Assembly (NCBI RefSeq): GCF_029892155.1
Contig: NZ_JARZAG010000042.1
Coordinates: forward strand, 1 to 52,104
Source: Kitasatospora sp. GAS204B
GTDB lineage: Bacteria > Actinomycetota > Actinomycetes > Streptomycetales > Streptomycetaceae
Direction of reading: 5' to 3'
DNA: 52,104 bases
Both the position numbers and the translations under genes were made by a program. Below are positions 36,240-43,556 of the stretch, piece by piece. The notes beneath the pieces are model-generated. The model did not search any database. It saw only the letters and a list, made by a program, of their open reading frames with translations, and was not told where the DNA came from. Within the stretch, counting starts at the first letter, position 1, and each line of letters opens with the position of its first letter.

Positions 36240-36797
36240 TCAGCCGCGCAGCGGGACCCCGGAGCGGTCGAGGCCGCCTTGGCGGGCGGCCGGCACCGAG
36301 CGGGCCAGCGCCGCCGAGGCCGGTTCCGGAGCGGGCGCCGGCTCCTCGACGAGGCGATCGTCGCGCGAGGTGGTGGGGGCGGGCAGCGAGGTGCCGAGCG
36401 CCGGCCCGGCAGCGGCCGTGCCGCCCGCCGCCCCGAGCAGCTCGGTGGCCGAGCGGCGCATCCCGTAACGGCGGTGCACCGCCTGCTTGGTCACCCCGAG
36501 GGCGGAGCCCACCGAGTCCCAGGAGAAGCCGAGCGCCCGGTCGAACTCCACCGCCGCCGCGACCAGCGTCTCCACGCTCTCGCGCAGCTCCTGGGCCAGG
36601 CGAACGGTCGGCGCGGGCGCCCGGCCGTACACCACGAAGCCGCCGGAGCTGCTGGGGCGGCGCGGTCGGTAGACGTTGCCCAGCTGGGCGGTCAGCGTCC
36701 GCAGGGCGTCGACCTGGCGGCGGACCCGTTCGATGTCCCGCACCAGCAGGTGCAGGCTCGCCCGTGCCCGGGTGTCGTGGTTGATCTGCTCGGCCAT
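36240..36797 (-). CDS. Putative HTH DNA-binding protein
   Basis: 185 residues from ATG 36797. Residues 1-50 form a helix with heptad-like pattern (LHLLVRDIERVRRQVDALRTLTAQL), possibly a dimerising coiled coil. About 85-125 reads ALGFSWDSVGSALGVTKQAVHRRYG, a sigma-region-4/LuxR-like helix-turn-helix. The C-terminal 60 residues are Ala/Pro-rich and disordered. I do not recognise a named family. Convergent with priA, divergent from def; similar proteins are common in Streptomyces. Likely a transcription regulator of unknown targets. Confidence 0.7.
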   Translation of the reverse strand: MAEQINHDTRARASLHLLVRDIERVRRQVDALRTLTAQLGNVYRPRRPSSSGGFVVYGRAPAPTVRLAQELRESVETLVAAAVEFDRALGFSWDSVGSALGVTKQAVHRRYGMRRSATELLGAAGGTAAAGPALGTSLPAPTTSRDDRLVEEPAPAPEPASAALARSVPAARQGGLDRSGVPLRG

Positions 36798-37098
36798 CGT
36801 GCTCAGGCCACCTTCCGTGCAAGTGATGGGGCCTCGCGCCGGCCCGGTGAAACTCACGGTCAATCTGCCTTGACCAACGCCGAAGCAGGGTCCGGGGTCA
36901 CGCGTCCGACAGGTCCGGTTCCGGGCGTCAGTGTTGAGCGTGTGCTCGGGCCGTGCTCGGGTTGCCGCTCGGCAGGTGCCCGGGCGGCGGGATCCGGCCT
37001 GCGGCGGGCGAGCCGGGCGGGGCCCGGGCGGTGGGACGCCACCGCATAGACTGACGTGCTGCCCGCGTGACCACCTGACCCGAGAAGGAGCCGCCGCC
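36798..37098. other. Divergent intergenic region between HTH gene and def
   Basis: 301 bp. Contains the HTH gene's ribosome-binding site (AAGGTGG on the minus strand) and def's AAGGAG (37085-37090). The def frame is open through here to 36931 but the conserved protein starts at 37099. I see no clear promoter or repeat. Confidence 0.35.
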
Positions 37099-37644
37099 GT
37101 GGCGATCCAGCCGATCCGGATCTTCGGTGACCCGGTGCTGCGTGCCAAGGCGCAGCCCGTGACCACCTTCGACAAGGAACTGCGCACGCTGGTCAAGGAC
37201 CTCACCGAGACCATGCTCGACGCGCCGGGCGCGGGCCTGGCCGCGCCCCAACTCGGCATCTCGCTGCGGGTCTTCACCTACCACGTGGACGGGGTGACGG
37301 GTCATCTGATCAACCCCGACCTGTCGCTGACCGAGGAGGAGCAGGAGGGCCCCGAGGGCTGCCTGTCGCTGCCCGGGCTGCGCTTCGACACCAAGCGCGC
37401 GTACGGCGTGGTGGCTCGCGGCTTCAACGAGTACGGAGACCCGGTCACCGTCGAGGGCACCGAGCTGCTGGCCCGCTGCATCCAGCACGAGACCGACCAC
37501 CTGGACGGGATCATCTTCATCGACCGCCTCGATCGCGAGCTGCGCAGGGAGGCGATGCGGGCGATCCGCGAGGCCGACTGGGGCGGCGGGCCGGCGCCGC
37601 AGGTGCGGATATCGCCGCACAGCACCTTCGGCCCGGTTCGCTGA
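37099..37644 (+). CDS. def: Peptide deformylase
   Basis: 181 residues from GTG 37099 (AAGGAG 8 nt upstream; protein starts MAIQPIRIFGDPVL). Three signature motifs: GAGLAAPQ (45-51), EGCLS with metal ligand Cys88, and QHETDHLDG with His130, Glu131 and His134. Removes the N-formyl group from nascent proteins. fmt follows, the classic def-fmt pairing. Confidence 0.96.
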   Translation: MAIQPIRIFGDPVLRAKAQPVTTFDKELRTLVKDLTETMLDAPGAGLAAPQLGISLRVFTYHVDGVTGHLINPDLSLTEEEQEGPEGCLSLPGLRFDTKRAYGVVARGFNEYGDPVTVEGTELLARCIQHETDHLDGIIFIDRLDRELRREAMRAIREADWGGGPAPQVRISPHSTFGPVR

Positions 37645-37712
37645 TCGACCCTCAACTCACCCACAAACCAACTCACCCACAACCAACTCGCCCGCAATGA
37701 AAGGCACCTGCT

Positions 37713-38651
37713 TTGCGTCTCGTCTTCGCCGGAACCTCCGAGGTGGCCGTCCCCGCGCTGGAGGCGCTGCTCGCCTCCGAGCGGCACGAGGTGGTCGCGG
37801 TGGTCACCCGTCCCGACGCCCCCGCCGGGCGTGGGCGCAAGCTGGTCGCCAGCCCGGTCGGGCAACGGGCGGCGGAGGCCGGCATCGAGGTGCTCAAGCC
37901 CGCCAAGCCGAGCGAGCCGGAGTTCCTGGCGCGGCTGGCCGAGTTGGCCCCCGACTGCTGCCCCGTGGTCGCCTACGGCGCGCTGCTGCGCGAGCCGGCC
38001 CTGGAGATCCCCGCGCACGGCTGGGTCAACCTGCACTTCTCGCTGCTGCCGGCCTGGCGCGGCGCGGCGCCCGTCCAGCACGCGGTGCTGGCCGGCGACG
38101 AGGTGACCGGCGCCTCGACCTTCCGGATCGAGCGCGGCCTGGACTCCGGACCGGTCTTCGGCGTGATCACCGAGGAGATCCGGCCCACCGACACCAGCGG
38201 CGAACTGCTCGACCGGCTGGCCCGATCCGGTGCCGGCCTGCTGGCCGCGACCATGGACGGCATCGAGGACGGCAGCCTGCTCGCCGTTCCGCAGCCGGCC
38301 GACGGCATCACGCTGGCCCCGAAGATCAACGTCGAGGACGCCCGGATCGAGTGGAACCACCCCGCGCTGCGGATCGACCGCCTGGTGCGCGGCTGCGCGC
38401 CCGCGCCGGGCGCTTGGACGATGTTCCGGGGCGAGCGGCTGAAGCTCTCCGGGCCGGTGAAGCTGCTCACCGACAGCGCGGAGCTGGCTCCCGGCGAACT
38501 CGCGGTGAGCAAGAACGCGGTGCGGGCGGGCACCGGCAGCCACGACATCGAGCTCGGCGAGGTCCAGCCGCAGGGCAAGAAGCCGATGCGGGCGGCGGAC
38601 TGGGCGCGCGGGGTGCGGATCGAGAGCGGCGAGCAGCTGGGCGCGGCCTGA
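37713..38651 (+). CDS. fmt: Methionyl-tRNA formyltransferase
   Basis: 312 residues; TTG start with AAAGG 8 nt upstream. N-terminal formyltransferase domain: FAGTSEVAVPAL, VVAYGALL and HFSLLPAWRGAAPVQ; C-terminal OB-like domain (LKLSGPVKLL). Formylates the initiator Met-tRNA with 10-formyl-THF. Lies between def and rsmB. Confidence 0.96.
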   Translation: MRLVFAGTSEVAVPALEALLASERHEVVAVVTRPDAPAGRGRKLVASPVGQRAAEAGIEVLKPAKPSEPEFLARLAELAPDCCPVVAYGALLREPALEIPAHGWVNLHFSLLPAWRGAAPVQHAVLAGDEVTGASTFRIERGLDSGPVFGVITEEIRPTDTSGELLDRLARSGAGLLAATMDGIEDGSLLAVPQPADGITLAPKINVEDARIEWNHPALRIDRLVRGCAPAPGAWTMFRGERLKLSGPVKLLTDSAELAPGELAVSKNAVRAGTGSHDIELGEVQPQGKKPMRAADWARGVRIESGEQLGAA

Positions 38652-38655
38652 GCCC

Positions 38656-38676
38656 CAGACCTGGGCTTGAGGTCTG
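38656..38676 (+). terminator. Short hairpin after fmt
   Basis: CAGACCT (38656-38662) and AGGTCTG (38670-38676), 7-nt loop, directly after the fmt stop. A possible -10 for rsmB (TGATAACT, about 38703-38710) follows. Confidence 0.35.
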
Positions 38677-38731
38677 AGCCTCAGCTTTAGCGTTACCGTT
38701 TCTGATAACTCCGCAGCACCTTGAGGTCCCC

Positions 38732-40180
38732 ATGAGCACCCCCGCCACCCCGTCGAAGCCCGCCAAGCGCGGCGCGCCCCGCCCGCACCGCCGTCCGAAG
38801 AAGGACCCGGCGCGCAGCGTCGCCTTCCGTGCGCTGCGTGCCGTCGACGAGCGCGACGCCTACGCCAACCTGATCCTGCCCTCGCTGCTGCGCGAGGCCG
38901 AGCAGAAGGGCATGGACCGCCGCGACGCCGCGCTCGCCACCGAGCTGGTCTACGGCACGCTGCGCCTCCAGGGCACCTACGACGCGATCATCGCCGCCTG
39001 CATCGACCGCCCGCTGCGCGAGGTGGACCCGCCGGTGCTGGACGTCCTGTCGCTCGGCGCCCACCAGCTGCTCGCCACCCGGATCCCGACCCACGCCGCC
39101 GTCTCCGCGACCGTCGAGCTGGCCAGGGCCGAGGTCGGCGACGGCCGGGCCAAGTTCGTCAACGCGGTGCTGCGCCGGATCAGCGCCCAGGACCTGGAGG
39201 CCTGGATCGCCCAGGTCGCCCCGCCGTACGAGGCGGACGCCGAGGACCACCTCGCCGTGGTCCACTCGCACCCGCGCTGGGTGGTCGCCGCGCTCTGGGA
39301 CTCGCTCGGCCGCTGGCAGCCGCAGGCCGCCGGGCGCTCGGCCGTCGAGGAACTGCTGCGGGCCGACAACGAGCGTCCCGAGGTCACCCTGGTGGCCCGC
39401 CCGGGCCGGATCGCGGCCGACGAGCTGGCCGCCGACCTGCCGGAGAGCACGCCCGGCCGCTGGTCCCCGTACGCGGTGCGGCTGGCCGAGGGCGGCGACC
39501 CCGGCTCGCTGCCGGCGATCCAGCAGAACCTGGCCGGCGTCCAGGACGAGGGCAGCCAGCTGGTCGCGCTGGCGCTGGCCGCGGCGCCCGTCGAGGGCAG
39601 CGACCGGCTCTGGCTGGACGGCTGCGCCGGCCCCGGTGGCAAGGCCGCGCTGCTCGGCGCGCTGGCCGCCGAGCGGGGCGCCGCGCTGGTGGCCAGCGAG
39701 CGCCAGCCGCACCGAGCCCGACTGGTGGCCAGGGCGCTGGACGGCAACCCCGGTCCGTACACCGTGATCACCGCCGACGGCACCAGGCCCGCCTGGCGGC
39801 CGGGCAGCTTCGACCGGGTACTGGTCGACGTGCCGTGCTCGGGCCTCGGCGCGCTGCGCCGCCGTCCCGAGTCGCGCTGGCGGCGCCGCCCGGAGGACGT
39901 GGCCGGCTTCGGCCAGCTCCAGCGCGACCTGCTGCGCTCGGCGCTGACCTCGGTCCGGGTCGGCGGCGTGGTCGGCTACGCGACCTGCTCGCCGCACCTG
40001 GCCGAGACCCGCGCGGTGGTCGACGACGTGCTGCGCGGCCGCGCGGACGTCGAATGGGTGGACGCCCGGCCGCTGCTGCCCGGCGTCCCGGCACTCGGCG
40101 AGGGCCCGGACGTCCAGCTCTGGCCCCACCTGCACGGGACGGACGCGATGTACCTGGCGCTGCTGCGGCGCACCGCGTGA
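38732..40180 (+). CDS. rsmB: 16S rRNA (cytosine-967-C5) methyltransferase
   Basis: 482 residues. A basic N-terminal tail, a NusB-like helical domain (about 28-165), then a Rossmann methyltransferase domain: WLDGCAGPGGKAALL (SAM site), DVPCSGLGALRRRPE with the catalytic cysteine, and GYATCSPHLAET with the second motif-VI cysteine. Methylates C967 of 16S rRNA. Its stop codon lies in the first unit of a 14-bp tandem repeat that leads into the next gene. Confidence 0.94.
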   Translation: MSTPATPSKPAKRGAPRPHRRPKKDPARSVAFRALRAVDERDAYANLILPSLLREAEQKGMDRRDAALATELVYGTLRLQGTYDAIIAACIDRPLREVDPPVLDVLSLGAHQLLATRIPTHAAVSATVELARAEVGDGRAKFVNAVLRRISAQDLEAWIAQVAPPYEADAEDHLAVVHSHPRWVVAALWDSLGRWQPQAAGRSAVEELLRADNERPEVTLVARPGRIAADELAADLPESTPGRWSPYAVRLAEGGDPGSLPAIQQNLAGVQDEGSQLVALALAAAPVEGSDRLWLDGCAGPGGKAALLGALAAERGAALVASERQPHRARLVARALDGNPGPYTVITADGTRPAWRPGSFDRVLVDVPCSGLGALRRRPESRWRRRPEDVAGFGQLQRDLLRSALTSVRVGGVVGYATCSPHLAETRAVVDDVLRGRADVEWVDARPLLPGVPALGEGPDVQLWPHLHGTDAMYLALLRRTA

Positions 40181-40252
40181 GGGCTGCGACACGAGGGCTG
40201 CGACACGAGGGCTGTGACATGAGGGCTGTGACATGAGGGCTGTGACATGAGG
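40179..40252 (+). repeat. 14-bp tandem repeat (5 units) carrying Shine-Dalgarno/start modules
   Basis: Units at 40179, 40193, 40207, 40221 and 40235, each GAGGGCTG(C/T)GACA(C/T), plus a partial GAGG. In the last three units the final AT plus the next G make ATG, 7 nt after GAGGG. ATG 40219 and ATG 40233 each open a five-codon ORF (MRAVT) whose TGA overlaps the next ATG; the last TGA overlaps the GNAT start at 40247. Confidence 0.85.
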
Positions 40253-40675
40253 ATCGGGCCTGAGACGGCTTTCGACCCGGACGAGGTGCTCCCGCTCTAC
40301 CAGGCGGTGGGGTGGGAGGGGTACACCCGCGACGTCGACAGGCTCGTCCGGGGCCTGGCGAACTCGCACCTGGTGATCACCGCCCGGGACGAGGCGGGCA
40401 CGCTGCTCGGGCTTGCCCGGACGATCTCGGACGACGAGCACGTCTGCTACGTGCAGGACCTGCTGGTGGATCCGCGCTGCCGGCGGCAGGGGATCGGGCG
40501 GGCGCTGATGGCACATCTGACGGATCGTTACCGGCACTGCCGGTTCTTCCTGCTCTCGACGGACCACGAGTCGACCCCCGAGGGACCGCGCAACCACGCG
40601 TTCTACCGCGGGTTGGGGTTCATGTCGTTCGAGGAGAAGCGGATGTCGGGCTTCGGGCTGCCGCGCGTGCGGTGA
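40247..40675 (+). CDS. GNAT-family N-acetyltransferase
   Basis: 142 residues. Acetyl-CoA-binding motif A VDPRCRRQGIGRALMAHL (Q/RxxGxG at about 80-85), and a C-terminal HAFYRGLGF strand-helix. Small single-domain acetyltransferase; substrate unknown. The ATG is the last start of the tandem repeat of ribosome-binding modules, so its translation may depend on repeat number and on readthrough from rsmB, 66 bp upstream. Confidence 0.88.
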   Translation: MRIGPETAFDPDEVLPLYQAVGWEGYTRDVDRLVRGLANSHLVITARDEAGTLLGLARTISDDEHVCYVQDLLVDPRCRRQGIGRALMAHLTDRYRHCRFFLLSTDHESTPEGPRNHAFYRGLGFMSFEEKRMSGFGLPRVR

Positions 40676-40682
40676 CCGGCTG

Positions 40683-40769
40683 CTACCCCGCTCGGAGGGC
40701 GATGGCCAGGGCCGGGACGTCGGCGCCGGGGAGCCGGTTGACCAGGACGGTGATCATGCGGTCAGCCTG
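40683..40769 (-). pseudogene. C-terminal remnant of an unidentified gene
   Basis: On the minus strand 28 codons before a TAG read QADRMITVLVNRLPGAD then VPALAIALRAG, with the strong G/C third-position bias of real genes here. Upstream the bias is lost and a TGA appears near 40817. This looks like the tail of a gene whose 5' part was deleted or replaced. Parent family not recognised. Confidence 0.4.
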
Positions 40770-40857
40770 AATGATCGTTTCAGAATGCCGTTCGGAGCCG
40801 CCGGAGGCAGATCATCGAGCGCAAGACCCGCAGCTCAACTCATTCTGAACTGATCAC

Positions 40858-41058
40858 TTAGGCGACTTCGCCGACCGAGGCCGGAATACCGCGAGGGCGG
40901 GCGACGAGTTCACCATCGCGGTTGGGGCAAATGTCCCGCATCGCGTCACCTTGCGGCGCGCGGAATGTGCGCTTATGCAAGCAGATATGGGCGATCGAGG
41001 CGTGCGAAAGGACTGCGGTCCGGTTTTCTTCGCGGCGATCGCGTATCTCCAGGGCCAT
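40858..41058 (-). CDS. Possible small protein, function unknown
   Basis: 66 residues from ATG 41058. Composition is polar and basic with two Cys and four His (HICLHK, DICPNRDGE), no signal peptide and no membrane helix. Codon-position G+C rises from second to first/third position as in coding DNA, although the overall G+C is low for this genome. The ribosome-binding site is weak (GAAGTGAC). It would be divergent from the P450. No family recognised; it may not be a gene. Confidence 0.3.
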   Translation of the reverse strand: MALEIRDRREENRTAVLSHASIAHICLHKRTFRAPQGDAMRDICPNRDGELVARPRGIPASVGEVA

Positions 41059-41221
41059 GTCACTTCTGTCGATGTCGGAGTTCCGTTGGTCCGACGGCCA
41101 TCGGGCAAAGTTGAATGCCCATTGTCAATGCGGCGCTCTTCGACAGGAAGCATCGACCGGGACGAAATCGCCCAAGTCAGGCTGCTGCACGAAGTTCGTA
41201 TCCGTACACGTGTCGATCCCC

Positions 41222-41250
41222 TTGACGGTACTGTCTTTCAACCGTGAATC
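41222..41250 (+). promoter_or_regulatory. Possible P450 promoter
   Basis: TTGACG (41222-41227), 17-bp spacer, TGAATC (41245-41250), about 55 bp before the P450 ATG. Confidence 0.35.
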
Positions 41251-41305
41251 TGTCAATCAGCCACGTGGACAAGTGAGTTCAGTCAGTCCTGAAAGGACCA
41301 CAGTG

Positions 41306-42523
41306 ATGAGCAGTCCAGAGGCGATCGAGCGCCTTGCCGCCGATTTCATTCACCGGCCCTACGAGCTCTACGCCAGGCTGCGCGCCGAGGGCCCGGTCAA
41401 GGAGATCGTGATGCCGCACGGCGTCAAGGTCTGGATCGTCACGCGCTACGACGACGTGCGGATGTTACTGGCCGACGATCGGGTCAGCAAGGACGGAAGA
41501 CGGGTCAACCAGCTCTACGCGAGACACTCGGGGGCCGACGAGTCGTCGACCAGCTTCAACGACGACCTGACGGCCCACATGCTCAACTCGGACCCGCCCA
41601 AGCACACCAGGCTGCGCAAGCTGGTGGCCCGAGAGTTCACCACCCGCCGAGTGGAGCAGATCCGGTCGCGGATCGTCGCGATGGTGGACGAGCTGCTGGA
41701 CCGGATGGAAGAGCGGGACGAGGTCGACCTGGTGGCCGACTACGCGGTCCCGATCCCCATCACCGTGATCGCGGAGCTGCTGGGGATCCCGGCTGACGAC
41801 CGGGCGCTGTTCCTGGGCTGGGCCACCACGCTGGTCGGGGCCGACCACGCGCCCGAGGAGGTGGAGGCCGCCTCCACCGCGGTCATCGACTACGCAAAGC
41901 AACTGATGGAGCGCAAGCGCGCACAGCCCCAGGACGACCTGCTCAGCGGCCTGGTGCACGCCACCGATGACGGCGAGTCGATGTCCGAGGCGGAACTGGT
42001 CGCGATGTTCTTCCTGCTGGTGGTCGCCGGCCAGGAGGCGTCGACGCACATGATCGGCAACTCCATCCTGGCGCTGCTGCGCAACCCGGAGCAGTTGGCC
42101 AAGCTGACCGGCGCCCCGGAGCTGTACGGGTCGGCCTTTGACGAGTTGATGCGCTACGACAGCCCGGTCAGCATTGCCAGCTTCCGGTTCACCAAGGAGC
42201 CGATCCCGCTGAGCGACGGCGTGACCATCCCGGCCGAGGAGATCCTGGTCCTCTCGCTGGGTTCGGCCGGCCGGGACCCGCACAAGTTCGAGCAGCCCGA
42301 GGTCCTGGACGTCACCCGCAAGCACACCGGTGTGCTGAGCTTCGGCCACGGCGTGCACTACTGCGTCGGGGCGCCGCTGGCCCGGATGGAGGTCGAGATC
42401 GCGCTGCGCCGGCTCTTCGAGCGTTACCCGGAGCTGCGACTGGCTCGGCAGCCGCAGGAACTCCGTTACCGGAACAGCACGTTGATGCGCGGCCTGACGG
42501 CTCTCCCGGTCGCCACCAAGTAG
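41306..42523 (+). CDS. Cytochrome P450
   Basis: 405 residues from ATG 41306 (GAAAGG 9 nt upstream). Soluble bacterial P450: I-helix oxygen-activation motif AGQEAST (241-247), K-helix ExxR (Glu280-Arg283), and the heme loop FGHGVHYCVG with Cys353. The usual ANRDP before the heme loop reads AGRDP. A monooxygenase that needs ferredoxin and reductase from elsewhere; neither is next to it. Stands alone behind a lower-GC block and before a 22-bp-stem terminator. Substrate unknown; it is not within a visible biosynthetic cluster. Confidence 0.92.
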   Translation: MSSPEAIERLAADFIHRPYELYARLRAEGPVKEIVMPHGVKVWIVTRYDDVRMLLADDRVSKDGRRVNQLYARHSGADESSTSFNDDLTAHMLNSDPPKHTRLRKLVAREFTTRRVEQIRSRIVAMVDELLDRMEERDEVDLVADYAVPIPITVIAELLGIPADDRALFLGWATTLVGADHAPEEVEAASTAVIDYAKQLMERKRAQPQDDLLSGLVHATDDGESMSEAELVAMFFLLVVAGQEASTHMIGNSILALLRNPEQLAKLTGAPELYGSAFDELMRYDSPVSIASFRFTKEPIPLSDGVTIPAEEILVLSLGSAGRDPHKFEQPEVLDVTRKHTGVLSFGHGVHYCVGAPLARMEVEIALRRLFERYPELRLARQPQELRYRNSTLMRGLTALPVATK

Positions 42524-42529
42524 CGACGC

Positions 42530-42578
42530 ACACGACGGGGCGGCCCGGGACATCTCGTCCCGGGCCGCCCCGTCGTGT
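42530..42578 (+). terminator. Very stable terminator after the P450 gene
   Basis: Perfect 22-bp stem (42530-42551 with 42557-42578; arm begins ACACGACGGGGCGGCC) and a 5-nt loop ATCTC, 6 bp after the stop. Confidence 0.85.
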
Positions 42579-42657
42579 CAGCGGATCACGAACGCAGGTC
42601 GAGGGTACGGCACTTGACGCTGGACTGGTGCCCCGCTTCCACGGCGGGCGGCGGCGG

Positions 42658-43398
42658 TCAGGGCTCCACCAGTACCGTCAGCAGCTTGTCCAGGAAGCGC
42701 TCGAAGGACGCCTGTGGGTCCAGTGGCGCGTTGCCGGAGGCCAGCGCGCCGGCGATGTTCGGGTAGTCGCCGGTCAGCACGACGCCGGTCAGGTAGGTCA
42801 CCAGGTCGCGCTGCCACTGCTGGACGTCCTGCCCGGAGGCCACGGTGGCACGTTCCCAGTCGACGAACTGGCAGGTGAAGCCGGTCAGCATGGCCAGCGC
42901 CTCCATCTTCTGGCCGCCGCTCAACTCGGTGTCGGCCAGCGCGCCGAGGAAGAACTCGGTGTAGCGCAGGCTGTTCGGGCCGAACGAGGCCCGGGTGCGG
43001 ATGATCGTGACGGCCCACGGGTGGCGGCGCAGGATCGCCAGTTGCTGACCGGCCAGCAGCCGCAGGTCGGCGCGCCAGTCGCCGGACGGCTGGTCGGGCA
43101 GCTCGTACTCGGCGCAGACCGCGTCGAGCATCAGGTCGAGCAACTGCTCCTTCTTCGGCACGTAGTTGTAGAGCGACATGGTCCCGGCGCCCAGCTCGCC
43201 GGCGATCCGGCGCATCGTCACCGCGTCCAGCCCGTCGGCGTCGGCGATCTCCATCGCGGCGCGCGCGATCGAGGCGCGGCTGTGCGCGGGGCGCGGCCCG
43301 CGTCCGGTGCGCTCGGGGCGCAGCCAGATGAGCTCCGGCGATTCGGCACCGGGCTCGGGGGTGGCGTCGGGGGTGGGGCTGGACTTGCGGGACGGCAC
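42658..43398 (-). CDS. TetR-family transcriptional regulator
   Basis: 246 residues; GTG start with GAGAGGTGAT 6 nt upstream. A disordered N-terminal 40 residues, then the TetR HTH (ARAAMEIADADGLDAVTMRRIAGELGAGTMSLYNYVPKK shape, about 45-82), followed by a helical ligand domain with a TetR_C-like outline. Divergent from the ABC exporter genes; the shared 158-bp gap has two palindromes, so it very likely represses the exporter and itself until a ligand binds. Confidence 0.9.
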   Translation of the reverse strand: MPSRKSSPTPDATPEPGAESPELIWLRPERTGRGPRPAHSRASIARAAMEIADADGLDAVTMRRIAGELGAGTMSLYNYVPKKEQLLDLMLDAVCAEYELPDQPSGDWRADLRLLAGQQLAILRRHPWAVTIIRTRASFGPNSLRYTEFFLGALADTELSGGQKMEALAMLTGFTCQFVDWERATVASGQDVQQWQRDLVTYLTGVVLTGDYPNIAGALASGNAPLDPQASFERFLDKLLTVLVEP

Positions 43399-43481
43399 GG
43401 ACGGATCACCTCTCGGGTCCCCATCCTAGAGGGGCCGCCAGTAGGGAGCGGTTCGACTGCCGGCCGGGCAGCCTTCTATTC

Positions 43482-43501
43482 CGTACCACGTACGTAGTAC
43501 G
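43482..43501. promoter_or_regulatory. TetR operator 1 between tetR and ABC exporter
   Basis: CGTACCACGTACGTAGTACG, a 20-bp palindrome with one mismatched pair. Confidence 0.65.
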
Positions 43502-43519
43502 CTGTTGCGCAGCACGCTT

Positions 43520-43538
43520 CTACGTACAACGTACCTAG
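43520..43538. promoter_or_regulatory. TetR operator 2, close to the exporter start
   Basis: CTA-C-GTAC-AAC-GTAC-C-TAG, 19-bp dyad sharing GTAC half-sites with operator 1, just upstream of the ribosome-binding site GGAGGG of the ABC gene. Confidence 0.5.
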
Positions 43539-43556
43539 ATTCCGGAGGGAATCGTC

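Larger units (their letters stand above)
40770..41305. other. Lower-GC block upstream of the P450 gene
   Basis: About 57 % G+C against more than 70 % around it. It holds one possible small gene (minus strand, 40858-41058), an imperfect 16-bp inverted repeat (40772-40787 and 40841-40856, 14 of 16 pairs), and a possible P450 promoter near its right end. Probably acquired, or the scar of a rearrangement. Confidence 0.45.

Noticed and set aside
40858..41305. RiPP precursor plus P450 tailoring pair
   Set aside because: The small candidate protein lacks a leader/core pattern, and there is no cyclase, radical-SAM, lanthionine or cyclodipeptide enzyme nearby. A P450 beside a small frame is not enough.
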